A program made the position numbers and the translations under genes. DNA of 64,000 bases from Segatella copri (GTDB lineage: Bacteria; Bacteroidota; Bacteroidia; Bacteroidales; Bacteroidaceae), in assembly GCF_026015625.1 (NCBI RefSeq), contig NZ_JAPDVG010000001.1, positions 3,338,501 through 3,402,500 of the forward strand, written 5' to 3'. How positions within the stretch are numbered: position 1 is the stretch's first letter; each line of letters begins with the position of its first letter. Shown in pieces: positions 50,616 to 59,132 of this stretch. The notes beneath the pieces are model-generated. The model searched no databases, was not told the DNA's origin, and worked only from the letters and a program-made list of their open reading frames with translations.

Positions 50616-50635
50616 CACAAACTTTAACTTCATTT

Positions 50636-53600
50636 ATGGAAAATAATATACCTCAGGAGTGGAATAAATTCTACTTGAAAGACGTATCGTTTGTGAATCT
50701 GATGATGCGCCGTATCTACAATGTACTGATTGTAGCCAATCCTTACGATGCGTTCATGCTTGAAGATGATGGACGTATCGAAGAGAAGATATATAATGAA
50801 TATATGGAGCTGGGTCTCCGCTATCCGCCAACCTTTACTCAAGTTTCTACTACCGAAGAGGCTGCTGCCGTGCTGCGTTCTACCGTCATAGATCTGGTGA
50901 TTTGCATGCCTGGCAATGCTGATAATGATGCCTTCGACGTAGCGCGCGACATCAAGGGTAAGTTTCCCAATATCCATTGTGTTGTTCTTACGCCTTTCTC
51001 TCATGGTATTACCAAGCGTATGCAGAATGAAGACTTGAGTATCTTCGATTATGTCTTCTGCTGGCTTGGCAACACCAATCTTATTCTTTCTATCATCAAG
51101 CTGATAGAGGATAAGATGAATCTTGAACATGACATACAGGAAGCAGGCGTTCAGATGATTCTCCTGGTAGAAGATTCTATCCGTTTCTATAGTTCTATAT
51201 TGCCTAATCTCTATAATTATATATTGGAGCAGAGCAAGAACTTTTCTCAGGAGGCTCTGAACCGGCATGCGGCTACCATGCGTATGCGTGGCCGTCCTAA
51301 GGTGGTCTTGGCTCGTACTTACGAGGAAGCCCAGAAACTGTATGATAAGTATTCTGATAACACGTTGGGTGTAATCAGCGATGCACGTTTCCCGCTAAAG
51401 AGTGCTGCCAAAGCTTTTGGTAATGAGGTGATGCCTGAAGAGAAGCCTAAGCATCGTACGGATACTTTCGGTCGCGAGAAATGTCCTGATGCAGGTTTGC
51501 AACTCTTCCGTTATATCAGGAAGAACGATCCTTTCGTTCCGCTTATCATAGAAAGTTCTGAAAGTGAGAACCGTGCGAAGGCAGAGGCAGAAGGTTTCCG
51601 CTTTGTTGACAAGAACTCGAAGAAGATGAGCGTAGATCTTCGCCGTCTGATGGAAGAGCACATGGGCTTTGGCGATTTCATATTCCGTGATCCTAAGACC
51701 CATGAGGAGATTATGCGCATTCATAGTTTGAAGGAATTGCAGGATAACATCTTCAATATTCCTAACGATTCCATGCTCTATCATATCAGCCGCAACCATA
51801 TGAGCCGTTGGCTTTGTGCTCGTGCCATCTTCCCTGTATCAGCTTTCCTGAAGCATGTTACCTGGGAGAAATTACAGGATGTAGATGCTCACCGACAGAT
51901 TATCTTCGATGCCATCGTGCAGTATCGTCACATGAAAAACATCGGTGTAGTGGCTGTTTTCGACCGCATGAAGTTTGACAAGTATGCCCACTTTGCCCGT
52001 ATCGGAGAAGGCTCCCTGGGCGGAAAGGGTAGAGGTCTTGCATTCCTCGACAACATCATCAAGCGCCATCCTGAGTTCAATCAGTTTGAGAATGCCACCG
52101 TGCAGATTCCGAAGACCGTGGTGCTCTGTACCGATATCTTCGACGAGTTCATGATGAGCAACAATCTCTATCCGATAGCTTTGAGTGATGCTAGCGACGA
52201 TGAGATTCTGAAGCACTTCCTGCATGCCCAGCTGCCCGATTCGCTGATAGCCGACTTCTTCACCTTCTTTGAGGCAACCAGGAGTCCTATCGCAATCCGT
52301 TCAAGTTCGCTGCTCGAAGATGCCCACTATCAGCCGTTTGCCGGTATTTATTCTACCTATATGATTCCGTATCTGGAAGATAAGTATCAGATGCTGCAGA
52401 TGCTGGCCTGTGCCATCAAGGGTGTCTATGCTTCTGTGTTCTATCGCGATTCGAAGGCTTACATGACCGCAACGAGTAATGTCATTGATCAGGAAAAGAT
52501 GGCTGTTATCTTGCAGCAGGTTGTGGGTAAAGACTATGGTACAAGGTTTTATCCTACCATGAGCGGTGTGCTCCGTTCGCTCAATTATTATCCGATAGGT
52601 GATGAAGAGGCTGAAGAGGGTATAGCCAGTCTGGCCTTGGGCTTGGGTAAATATATCGTAGATGGAGGTCAGACCCTTCGTGTTTGTCCTTACCATCCGA
52701 ATCAGGTGCTCCAGACATCGGAAACTGAGCTGGCTCTGCGCGACACCCAGACCCAGTTCTATGCGCTGGATATGAAGCATGTGGGCAATGATTTCAAGGT
52801 AGATGATGGCTTTAATATTCTCAAACTTCGGGTGAAGGATGCCGTAGAAGACCAGAGTCTTACCTATATCGCATCTACTTTCGATCCGTACGATCAGGTC
52901 ATCAATGATGGAGTCTATGAGAATGGCCGCAAACTGATAACCTTCTCAAGTGTGCTCCAGCATGGAGTGGTGCCTTTGCCAGAGATACTGCAGATGTCGA
53001 TGAAGTATGGAGCAGGGGCTATGCGCAGACCTGTGGAGATAGAGTTTGCCTGCAATATCAATAATGACAGGACTTGCGAATTCTATCTTCTTCAGATTCG
53101 TCCTATCGTCGATGCCAAGGAGATGCTTGATGAAGATGTGAAGGCTATCCCTGATTCCGACTGCCTGTTGCGTTCGCACAATTCGTTGGGTCATGGCATC
53201 AGCGAAGATGTGGTTGATGTGGTTTATGTGAAGTATGATGACCACTTCTCTGCGATGAATAATTTTTATGTAGCCGATGATATAGAACGAATCAACCGCA
53301 AGTTCCTTGCTGACGGCAAGAACTATGTGCTGATAGGTCCTGGCCGTTGGGGTTCCAGCGACCATTATCTGGGTGTACCTGTAAAGTGGCCGCATATCAG
53401 CGCTGCCCGGGTTATCGTAGAGGTGGCTCTGAAGAATTACAATATCGATCCTAGTCAGGGTACTCACTTCTTCCAGAACCTCACCTCTTTTGGCGTGGGA
53501 TACTTTACGGTAGATACAAATACCGGTGAAGGCGGCTTTGTAAATAAGGAAATCCTGGATGCCATGCCGGCTGTAGAGGAGACGCAATATGTCCGTCATG

Positions 53601-53677
53601 TGCGCTTTGAGCACCCGATGAGAATTCTGATGGATGGTAAGAAGCAGGAGGGAGCCGTCTTGATTCCGAAGGAATGA
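50636..53677 (+). CDS. Dual receiver-like / PPDK-type ATP-grasp fusion protein, function unknown
   Basis: A 1013-residue cytoplasmic protein. Domain 1 (about 27-160) is receiver-like but has Cys90 (LVICMP) where the phosphoacceptor Asp is expected. Domain 2 (about 173-340) has the full receiver set: E179/D180 (LLVEDS), D249 (VISDARFP), S307/S308 and K326 (FVDKNSKK). Domain 3 (about 450-825) is a PEP-synthase/PPDK N-terminal ATP-grasp: GEGSLGGKGRG at 457-467, RSSSLLEDAHYQPFAG at 555-570, LQIRP at 819-823. The swivelling phospho-His domain and PEP-binding barrel of true PPDK are absent. Instead a C-terminal domain with GPGRWGS (901-907) and GTHFFQNLTSFGVGYF follows. Similar proteins are annotated as PEP/pyruvate-binding; the reaction is unknown. 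An upstream ATG at 50573 is rejected by promoter position. Confidence 0.85.
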   Translation: MENNIPQEWNKFYLKDVSFVNLMMRRIYNVLIVANPYDAFMLEDDGRIEEKIYNEYMELGLRYPPTFTQVSTTEEAAAVLRSTVIDLVICMPGNADNDAFDVARDIKGKFPNIHCVVLTPFSHGITKRMQNEDLSIFDYVFCWLGNTNLILSIIKLIEDKMNLEHDIQEAGVQMILLVEDSIRFYSSILPNLYNYILEQSKNFSQEALNRHAATMRMRGRPKVVLARTYEEAQKLYDKYSDNTLGVISDARFPLKSAAKAFGNEVMPEEKPKHRTDTFGREKCPDAGLQLFRYIRKNDPFVPLIIESSESENRAKAEAEGFRFVDKNSKKMSVDLRRLMEEHMGFGDFIFRDPKTHEEIMRIHSLKELQDNIFNIPNDSMLYHISRNHMSRWLCARAIFPVSAFLKHVTWEKLQDVDAHRQIIFDAIVQYRHMKNIGVVAVFDRMKFDKYAHFARIGEGSLGGKGRGLAFLDNIIKRHPEFNQFENATVQIPKTVVLCTDIFDEFMMSNNLYPIALSDASDDEILKHFLHAQLPDSLIADFFTFFEATRSPIAIRSSSLLEDAHYQPFAGIYSTYMIPYLEDKYQMLQMLACAIKGVYASVFYRDSKAYMTATSNVIDQEKMAVILQQVVGKDYGTRFYPTMSGVLRSLNYYPIGDEEAEEGIASLALGLGKYIVDGGQTLRVCPYHPNQVLQTSETELALRDTQTQFYALDMKHVGNDFKVDDGFNILKLRVKDAVEDQSLTYIASTFDPYDQVINDGVYENGRKLITFSSVLQHGVVPLPEILQMSMKYGAGAMRRPVEIEFACNINNDRTCEFYLLQIRPIVDAKEMLDEDVKAIPDSDCLLRSHNSLGHGISEDVVDVVYVKYDDHFSAMNNFYVADDIERINRKFLADGKNYVLIGPGRWGSSDHYLGVPVKWPHISAARVIVEVALKNYNIDPSQGTHFFQNLTSFGVGYFTVDTNTGEGGFVNKEILDAMPAVEETQYVRHVRFEHPMRILMDGKKQEGAVLIPKE

Positions 53678-53747
53678 CGGGAAGAGTTGTCTCAGAATAG
53701 ACATCAGAAACGTTCTATTTCTAGTTAAAGATGTATTTACAGTAGAA

Positions 53748-53847
53748 TGAAATCTTCGTTCATCGACGCTGAATGTCCGTTCAGCGACGTTGAACCGCCG
53801 TTCATCGACGCTGAACCGCCGTTCAACGTCTATGAACGGAGATTTCA
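53748..53847. repeat. 100-bp modular palindromic element, copy 2
   Basis: Same length and layout as 11447-11546: TGAAATCT/AGATTTCA ends and four 21-nt modules (53757-53777, 53778-53798, 53799-53819, 53820-53840) with TTCA-N7-TGAA. Pairing is conserved despite sequence change: GCTGAA/TTCAGC between modules 1 and 2, CGTTGAAC/GTTCAACG between modules 2 and 4, GTTCA/TGAAC in module 3. It lies between two plus-strand genes in the 279-base gap. Confidence 0.85.
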
Positions 53848-53901
53848 TCTGATAGTAAAGACAATTATATTTGATATAAACAACAAATAATCCTGGGAAA
53901 G

Positions 53902-53933
53902 TTTGGAATTTCCATCGAAAAGCCTTACCTTTG
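53902..53933 (+). promoter_or_regulatory. GH43 gene promoter (-33 TTTG, -7 TACCTTTG)
   Basis: TTTG at 53902-53905 and TACCTTTG at 53926-53933 are 20 bases apart, giving a leader of about 17 nt. Confidence 0.8.
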
Positions 53934-53956
53934 TTCCCATCTAAAATGAATGCCTT

Positions 53957-55519
53957 ATGAAGAAGCAAAAACTGTTTGTACTATTATGGATGCTGGTATT
54001 GACATGCTTGCCGGTATCAGCTCAGGAATATCGTAATCCCGTTATTCCGGGTTATCATCCCGACCCATCCGTGTGTCGGGTAGGAGATACGTTCTATCTC
54101 GTCAACTCTTCATTCCAGTATTTCCCCGGTGTGCCAATCTTCCAGAGTAAGGATTTGGTTCATTGGCAACAGATTGGTAATGTGCTCGACCGCGAGAGTC
54201 AGCTTCCTTTGAAGGGTGCCAGTTCGTGGCTTGGCATCTATGCGCCTACCATCCGCTATCATGAGGGAACTTACTATATGATAACTACCAATGTAGGCAA
54301 CGGTGGCAACTTCATGGTTACAGCCAAAGACCCCCGTGGTCCTTGGAGCGAGCCTGTCTGGCTGAAGCAGCAGGGCATCGATCCTTCGCTTTATTTCGAA
54401 AACGGAAAATGCTACATGGTGAGCAATCCGGGCGATGCCATCTGGCTCTGTGAGATAAACCCAAAGACGGGCGAACAGCTTACAGAGAGCAGGAAACTGT
54501 GGCAGGGGGATGGCGGACGCTATCCTGAAGGACCGCATATTTATAAGAAAGATGGCTATTACTATCTTCTCATTTCAGAAGGTGGAACCGAACTGGCGCA
54601 TCGTCTTACTATCGCCCGTAGCAGGAATATCGAGGGACCTTACGAGAGTAATCCGAACAATCCGCTTCTTACCAACTGCAGCCGTCTGGGACAGTCGATG
54701 CAGATTCAGGGTACCGGTCATGGCGACTTGGTTCAGGCTGCCGACGGAAGCTGGTGGATGGTATTCCTAGCCTATCGCAACTTTGGCGGTTCTTATCATC
54801 ATCTCGGAAGAGAAACCTACCTGGCTCCTGTGGAGTGGAAGGAGGGAGAATGGCCTGTTGTGAACGGTGGATTGCCTGCAGATACTTTGATGAAGGCTAA
54901 ACTGTTGCCTGGTGTTCCTTTGGAAAAGCATCTTGATGCAGATGCAGAGGATGCACCGACGAGCGGATCTTTCGAATGGGTACAGTTGCAGAATCCTATT
55001 CCTGACAATTATCTGCGTAATGATACGATGGCCGTGGATGAGAAGTTCTTCGTGCGTCTTTATCCTCATGGAACCCTGACGCAGAATCTGCAGCCTACCT
55101 TTGTGGGGCGCAGGCAGGAGAGTGCCAACTTTATCCTGGAGACGGATGTCGTAACGAAAGGTGATGCAGAGGCAGGTCTGTCTGTCTATCAGATTCATGA
55201 TGGTCATCTCGACCTCTTCGTTTCAAAGAAACAGGTGGCTTTGCGCTGCAAACTGAAAAGCATCGACTATGTTGTGAAAAGCGTTCCCCGTTTGCGCAAA
55301 GACGCCGTAAGGTTGCGTATCAGCAGCGATGGCGAGATGTACCGTTTTGCCTATTCTTTTGATGGAAAGAAATTCCATGACTTGGGTTCCATGAACTGTT
55401 CCCTGATGAGTACTGAGGTTGCCGGTGGATTTACAGGCGTGGTTCTCGGTATGTTTGCAGAAGGCAAGGAAAAGAGTGGATATGCCGACTTTGGCTATTT
55501 CCATTACAACGAAAAATAA
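53957..55519 (+). CDS. Glycoside hydrolase family 43 (beta-xylosidase/arabinofuranosidase type)
   Basis: A secreted hydrolase of 520 residues that likely trims xylan- or arabinan-derived oligosaccharides in the periplasm. The signal peptide ends SAQ at 23. The five-bladed propeller carries the inverting-enzyme triad: base D36 (YHPDPSV), pKa-tuning D142 (GIDPSLYF) and acid E191 (YPEGPH). From about 330 on a beta-sandwich (GH43 C2/concanavalin-like; FVGRRQESANFILETDV) follows. Substrate is not decided by sequence. The sugar transporter gene starts 42 bases later, so the pair probably forms an operon. Confidence 0.92.
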   Translation: MKKQKLFVLLWMLVLTCLPVSAQEYRNPVIPGYHPDPSVCRVGDTFYLVNSSFQYFPGVPIFQSKDLVHWQQIGNVLDRESQLPLKGASSWLGIYAPTIRYHEGTYYMITTNVGNGGNFMVTAKDPRGPWSEPVWLKQQGIDPSLYFENGKCYMVSNPGDAIWLCEINPKTGEQLTESRKLWQGDGGRYPEGPHIYKKDGYYYLLISEGGTELAHRLTIARSRNIEGPYESNPNNPLLTNCSRLGQSMQIQGTGHGDLVQAADGSWWMVFLAYRNFGGSYHHLGRETYLAPVEWKEGEWPVVNGGLPADTLMKAKLLPGVPLEKHLDADAEDAPTSGSFEWVQLQNPIPDNYLRNDTMAVDEKFFVRLYPHGTLTQNLQPTFVGRRQESANFILETDVVTKGDAEAGLSVYQIHDGHLDLFVSKKQVALRCKLKSIDYVVKSVPRLRKDAVRLRISSDGEMYRFAYSFDGKKFHDLGSMNCSLMSTEVAGGFTGVVLGMFAEGKEKSGYADFGYFHYNEK

Positions 55520-55561
55520 AATGTATTTCTATAACTCTTTATAGAAGAAAAGATAAATAAA

Positions 55562-56782
55562 ATGTTAACAGAACAACAGACAGATACAAATCAGACAACC
55601 GACAGGAAATATCTTGTCCCGTTCATTCTCATTACGTCGCTCTTCTTTTTGTGGGGCTTCGCTCGTGCCATTCTGGATGTACTCAACAAGCACTTCCAGA
55701 ATGCTCTGCACATCAGTATTACTCATTCCGCCCTTATTCAGGTTACTACCTATCTGGGTTATTTCCTGATGGCAATACCTGCTGGCTTCTTTATCAACCG
55801 GTATGGTTATCGCCGTGGAGTAGTCTTCGGTCTGCTCCTTTTTGGTGTGGGCGCCTTGCTCTTTATCCCGGGTGCTACGGTGGGCAGTTTCTCAGCATTC
55901 CTGCTCTGCCTTTTCATTATCGGGTGCGGTTTGGTGTTCCTGGAAACAGCCGCCAATCCCTATGTTACCGAACTGGGTGCCAAGGAAACAGCTACCAGCC
56001 GACTGAACTTATCGCAGTCGTTTAATGGATTGGGTGGCATTTTCGCCACACTTTGCATCGGTCAGTTCCTCTTCAACCAGACCGAAGAGGGCGGCAATGT
56101 GGTGGTGCCTTATACCATTCTGGGTATTCTGGTGCTGGTGATAGCTCTGGTTTTCTCACGTGTAGATTTACCGGAAATCAGTCATGTGGCAACAGCAGAA
56201 GATGAGGCAGCCGGTTCTAATATCAGCAAACTCTTTTCCCATCACAAGATGTTCGTGTTTGGACTTCTGGCTTTGCTGAGCTATGAAGTGGCAGAGATTT
56301 CAATCAATTCCTACTTCATCAATTTCGTTACGGGCATGAAATGGATGGACGACCGTACGGCTTCCGTAGCCCTGACTTGTGCGCTGGCATTCTTTATGGT
56401 AGGCAGATTCCTCGGTTCCTGGATTATGCGCAGAATCAAGGCAACAACGATGTTGCTGATCTGCGCTGTGGGGTGTGTTGTCTGTATACTTTTAGTCCTG
56501 TCAAATCTGGGTAAGCTATCGCTGGTAGCCCTGCTTTGCAACTATATGTTCGAGGCCATCATGTTCCCTACCATCTTCAGTATCGCCCTCACGGGTTTGG
56601 GCAACCTTACCAAGACAGCCTCTTCGCTTCTGATGATGACGCCAATCGGAGGGTGCGGTTTCCTGTTGATGGGACTCATCGCCGACCGTACTCATTTCAC
56701 GCTTCCTTTCCTGGTACCGCTCGTAGGATTTGTCATCGTTCTGGCTTATGCGGCTCGTGAATATAAACTTACCAAGAAGTAA
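55562..56782 (+). CDS. Sugar MFS transporter, FucP/FHS family
   Basis: A proton-driven monosaccharide importer of the cytoplasmic membrane, 406 residues and twelve predicted helices. LITSLFFLWGFARAILDVLNKHFQ is the FHS helix 1 motif, and FLETAANPYVTELGAKETATSRLNLSQSFNGLG the conserved helix 4-5 loop; both occur in fucose, glucose and galactose permeases. After GH43 it likely imports the freed monosaccharide (xylose, arabinose, fucose or hexose not distinguishable). Confidence 0.92.
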   Translation: MLTEQQTDTNQTTDRKYLVPFILITSLFFLWGFARAILDVLNKHFQNALHISITHSALIQVTTYLGYFLMAIPAGFFINRYGYRRGVVFGLLLFGVGALLFIPGATVGSFSAFLLCLFIIGCGLVFLETAANPYVTELGAKETATSRLNLSQSFNGLGGIFATLCIGQFLFNQTEEGGNVVVPYTILGILVLVIALVFSRVDLPEISHVATAEDEAAGSNISKLFSHHKMFVFGLLALLSYEVAEISINSYFINFVTGMKWMDDRTASVALTCALAFFMVGRFLGSWIMRRIKATTMLLICAVGCVVCILLVLSNLGKLSLVALLCNYMFEAIMFPTIFSIALTGLGNLTKTASSLLMMTPIGGCGFLLMGLIADRTHFTLPFLVPLVGFVIVLAYAAREYKLTKK

Positions 56783-56921
56783 CTGGCGGTTGGACAGAAA
56801 GATGTAAATATAAAGATGTTAAATTGCTAACTGCGTTTAGCAAAAGCTTTGTGTTTTGTAGGGTATTGGTGCGGAATTAACTTTTTTAACTCGATTGCAA
56901 CACGAAAAATCGAATTATCAT

Positions 56922-56952
56922 TTTGTTGTCTCAAAAGAAAAAGGTAAATTTG
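56922..56952 (+). promoter_or_regulatory. Promoter of the aldolase gene
   Basis: TTTG at 56922-56925 and TAAATTTG at 56945-56952 are 19 bases apart. The sequence TTGTTGTCTCAAAAGAAAA resembles the tRNA-tuf promoter spacer. Leader about 85 nt. Confidence 0.8.
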
Positions 56953-57044
56953 CACTCGGTAAGGAAAGAGCCTCATAAGTTCTACACCTTATTATATATA
57001 AGAAAAAAAAGAATGTTTCATTAAACAATAAATTAAGTAAAATT

Positions 57045-58058
57045 ATGGCAGTAGATTACAAGAAAATCGGTCTTGTGAACACTAAGGACATGTTCGCAAG
57101 AGCTATCAAGGGCGGTTGGGCCGTTCCTGCTTTCAACTTCAATAACTTGGAGCAGCTCCAGGCTATCATCCAGGCTTCTTCAAACTTGAAGTCACCAGTT
57201 ATCCTTCAGGTATCTAAGGGTGCTCGTAAGTATGCTAACCCTACATTGCTCCGCTACTTGGCAGAGGGTGCTGTAGAGTATGCTAAGGAGTTGGGTTGCA
57301 ACCATCCTGAGATCGTTCTTCACCTCGATCACGGTGATAGCTTCGAGACATGTAAGAGCTGTGTAGATTTCGGCTTCTCTTCTGTAATGATCGACGGTTC
57401 TGCACTTCCATACGAGGAGAACATTGCATTGACAAAGAAGGTTGTTGATTACGCTCATCAGTTCGGTGTAACTGTAGAGGGTGAGCTCGGTGTCCTCGCT
57501 GGTGTTGAGGATGACGTAGTAGCTGAGGAGTCTCACTATACAAAGCCTGAGGAGGTTGTAGATTTCGCTACACGTACAGGTGTTGATTCATTGGCTATCT
57601 CTATCGGTACTTCTCACGGTGCTTACAAGTTCAAGCCAGAGCAGTGCACACGTGACCCTAAGACTGGTCACCTCGTTCCTCCTCCATTGGCATTCGACGT
57701 ATTGGCAGCAGTTGAGGAGCAGCTTCCTGGTTTCCCTATCGTTCTCCACGGTTCTTCTTCAGTTCCTCAGGAGTATGTTGATATCATCAACAAGTTCGGT
57801 GGTAAGTTGCCAGATGCAGTTGGTATCCCAGAGGAGCAGTTGACTAAGGCTTCTGAGAGCGCTGTTTGCAAGATCAACATCGACTCTGACTCTCGTCTTG
57901 CTTTCACAGCAGGTGTTCGTGAGACATTGGCTCTTCACCCAGAGTACTTCGACCCACGTCAGTACTGCGGTAAGGCTCGTGAGTACATGGTTGACCTCTA
58001 TAGCCACAAGATCAAGGATGTTCTTCATTCTGACAACAAGTTGGCTAACCTCGACTAA
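57045..58058 (+). CDS. fba: Class II fructose-bisphosphate aldolase
   Basis: Zinc-dependent cleavage of fructose 1,6-bisphosphate to DHAP and glyceraldehyde 3-phosphate in glycolysis. The 337-residue protein has D95 and H96 (HLDHGDSFE), E146 (VEGELG), H191 (GTSHGAYKF) and H235 (VLHGSSSV); H96, H191 and H235 match zinc ligands and D95 the catalytic residue. Codon use is highly biased like the ribosomal genes, indicating high expression. Own promoter and terminator. Confidence 0.95.
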   Translation: MAVDYKKIGLVNTKDMFARAIKGGWAVPAFNFNNLEQLQAIIQASSNLKSPVILQVSKGARKYANPTLLRYLAEGAVEYAKELGCNHPEIVLHLDHGDSFETCKSCVDFGFSSVMIDGSALPYEENIALTKKVVDYAHQFGVTVEGELGVLAGVEDDVVAEESHYTKPEEVVDFATRTGVDSLAISIGTSHGAYKFKPEQCTRDPKTGHLVPPPLAFDVLAAVEEQLPGFPIVLHGSSSVPQEYVDIINKFGGKLPDAVGIPEEQLTKASESAVCKINIDSDSRLAFTAGVRETLALHPEYFDPRQYCGKAREYMVDLYSHKIKDVLHSDNKLANLD

Positions 58059-58086
58059 TCTTCGAGATTTTACAACACAAGATATG

Positions 58087-58116
58087 AGCGGGAATCCGAA
58101 AGGGTTCCCGCTTTTG
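58087..58116 (+). terminator. fba terminator
   Basis: AGCGGGAATCC pairs with GGGTTCCCGCT around a GAAA loop, followed by TTTTG, 28 bases after the stop. Confidence 0.9.
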
Positions 58117-58215
58117 TTTTATCCCCTTTTTTCCCGCAATCATACAATCTGTCAGCAAGTAATGCGTATTGTGCACGATAACATGAAAATCTTTACATTA
58201 TTTAACTGAGAAAAC

Positions 58216-58246
58216 TTGCATCCTATTGACTTTTTTCCTATATTTG
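58216..58246 (+). promoter_or_regulatory. Promoter upstream of the small lipoprotein gene
   Basis: TTG at 58216-58218 and TATATTTG at 58239-58246 are 20 bases apart. The implied leader to ATG 58496 is about 240 nt and includes the repeat and the structured region below. Confidence 0.7.
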
Positions 58247-58294
58247 CAATGTTCAAACGAAAGAACAGGACATGTAAGAGGGGTATAAGCCCTA

Positions 58295-58345
58295 TAGTAA
58301 ATGATAAGCAATAGTAAATGATAACCAATAGTAAATGATATCACT
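58295..58345 (+). repeat. Three tandem 17-nt repeats (TAGTAAATGATA)
   Basis: Units at 58295-58311, 58312-58328 and 58329-58345 share TAGTAAATGATA with a variable end. The core recurs at 58479-58490 (one mismatch), 59076-59088 and 60120-60132, all in plus orientation and all between genes. Confidence 0.75.
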
Positions 58346-58381
58346 CCTCCCAACATATCATTTGTGTAATTGTAAAAGATG

Positions 58382-58463
58382 ATTTAAACCGAAAGGTGTT
58401 TGTTTTTAAAAGCATCGGATGGTAAGGCCGAAAGGCTGGAATCTGAAGATGACTGGTTTAAAT
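58382..58463 (+). ncRNA. Candidate structured leader RNA of the small lipoprotein gene
   Basis: ATTTAAACC (58382-58390) and GGTTTAAAT (58455-58463) can form a 9-bp closing stem. Inside are two hairpins with GAAA tetraloops: ACC-GAAA-GGT at 58388-58397 (competing with the closing stem at its end) and GGCC-GAAA-GGCT at 58426-58437. It ends 32 bases before the lipoprotein start. No known riboswitch class was recognised. Confidence 0.4.
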
Positions 58464-58495
58464 GATAATGAAAACAATTAGTAAATGGTATAACT

Positions 58496-58978
58496 ATGAA
58501 GAAGTATTTTATGATGGTCATCGCTATGACTATGATGACAATAGGATTTGTAAGTTGCAGTGCATCTGACGATGAAATGGGTGAAACAGTTAGTCGCGTT
58601 ACCACCGATGAGTCAGGTTTCTCTTTGCTCAGCTATTCCATGACTGCGGGCTCTGCCGTAAGCGAGGAGTCTAACAGTAAGGCTGAGAATGATGAGAAGT
58701 TGGTTTGCAAGGTTCTTCCGGGTGGTCAGCTGATGCTGACTCATAAGAATGTAATCTTCGACCAAGGTACAAATATCAAGTTTGCAACTCAGTTGGTTGG
58801 CAAGAAGTTAATCATTACCGAAACAGGTGATTATGGAAAGTCTGGTCAGTATGGTTATTATACGCTTGTTGCCAAGGTAGGAACAGTTAAGGATGGTGAC
58901 TATGTGGTTGTTGTCATGCGCAATAATCACGCCCGTGAGGAGTTCAAGTTGAAGTATGACTCTTCCCGAGCTAATTAA
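58496..58978 (+). CDS. Small hypothetical lipoprotein
   Basis: A 160-residue protein with a Met-rich signal peptide and lipobox GFVSC, Cys21. SASDDE after the Cys is the acidic stretch that in Bacteroidota can export lipoproteins to the surface. The rest (about 60-155) is a predicted all-beta domain (KLVCKVLPGGQLMLTHKNVIFDQG, then KKLIITETGDYGKSGQYGYYTLVAKVG) with one Cys. No family recognised. The leader is long and unusual; the gene stands alone. Confidence 0.7.
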   Translation: MKKYFMMVIAMTMMTIGFVSCSASDDEMGETVSRVTTDESGFSLLSYSMTAGSAVSEESNSKAENDEKLVCKVLPGGQLMLTHKNVIFDQGTNIKFATQLVGKKLIITETGDYGKSGQYGYYTLVAKVGTVKDGDYVVVVMRNNHAREEFKLKYDSSRAN

Positions 58979-59117
58979 GTTATAAAATGCAATTCAGATA
59001 TATAATAAATGATATGAAGTTACAATTATAATGAATGGTATGTTGATATATAATATACGAAGTTAAGACAAATGATAGTAAATGATATGTTTATTCAATA
59101 ACAGATGTCGCTTCTTT

Positions 59118-59132
59118 CGACCAGTCTAGTTT
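59118..59132 (+). repeat. 15-bp direct repeat, left copy
   Basis: CGACCAGTCTAGTTT; its last base is the first base of the complement of the thioredoxin-like gene's stop. The identical right copy is at 60076-60090. Confidence 0.7.

Noticed and set aside
50573..50635. N-terminal extension of the ATP-grasp protein from ATG 50573
   Set aside because: The promoter box TATCTTTG (50608-50615) lies inside it and the added residues are low-complexity; MENNIPQEW at 50636 is preferred.
52946..53968. A 340-codon minus-strand open frame across the end of the ATP-grasp gene and the repeat
   Set aside because: Antisense to a well-supported gene. Its Val-Asp-Glu-Arg-Arg-Phe repeat is just the translation of the 21-nt modules, which give an in-frame 7-codon period.
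58295..58345. CRISPR or integron-like array at the 17-nt repeats
   Set aside because: Units abut directly, are AT-rich and too short, and no cas or integrase gene is near.
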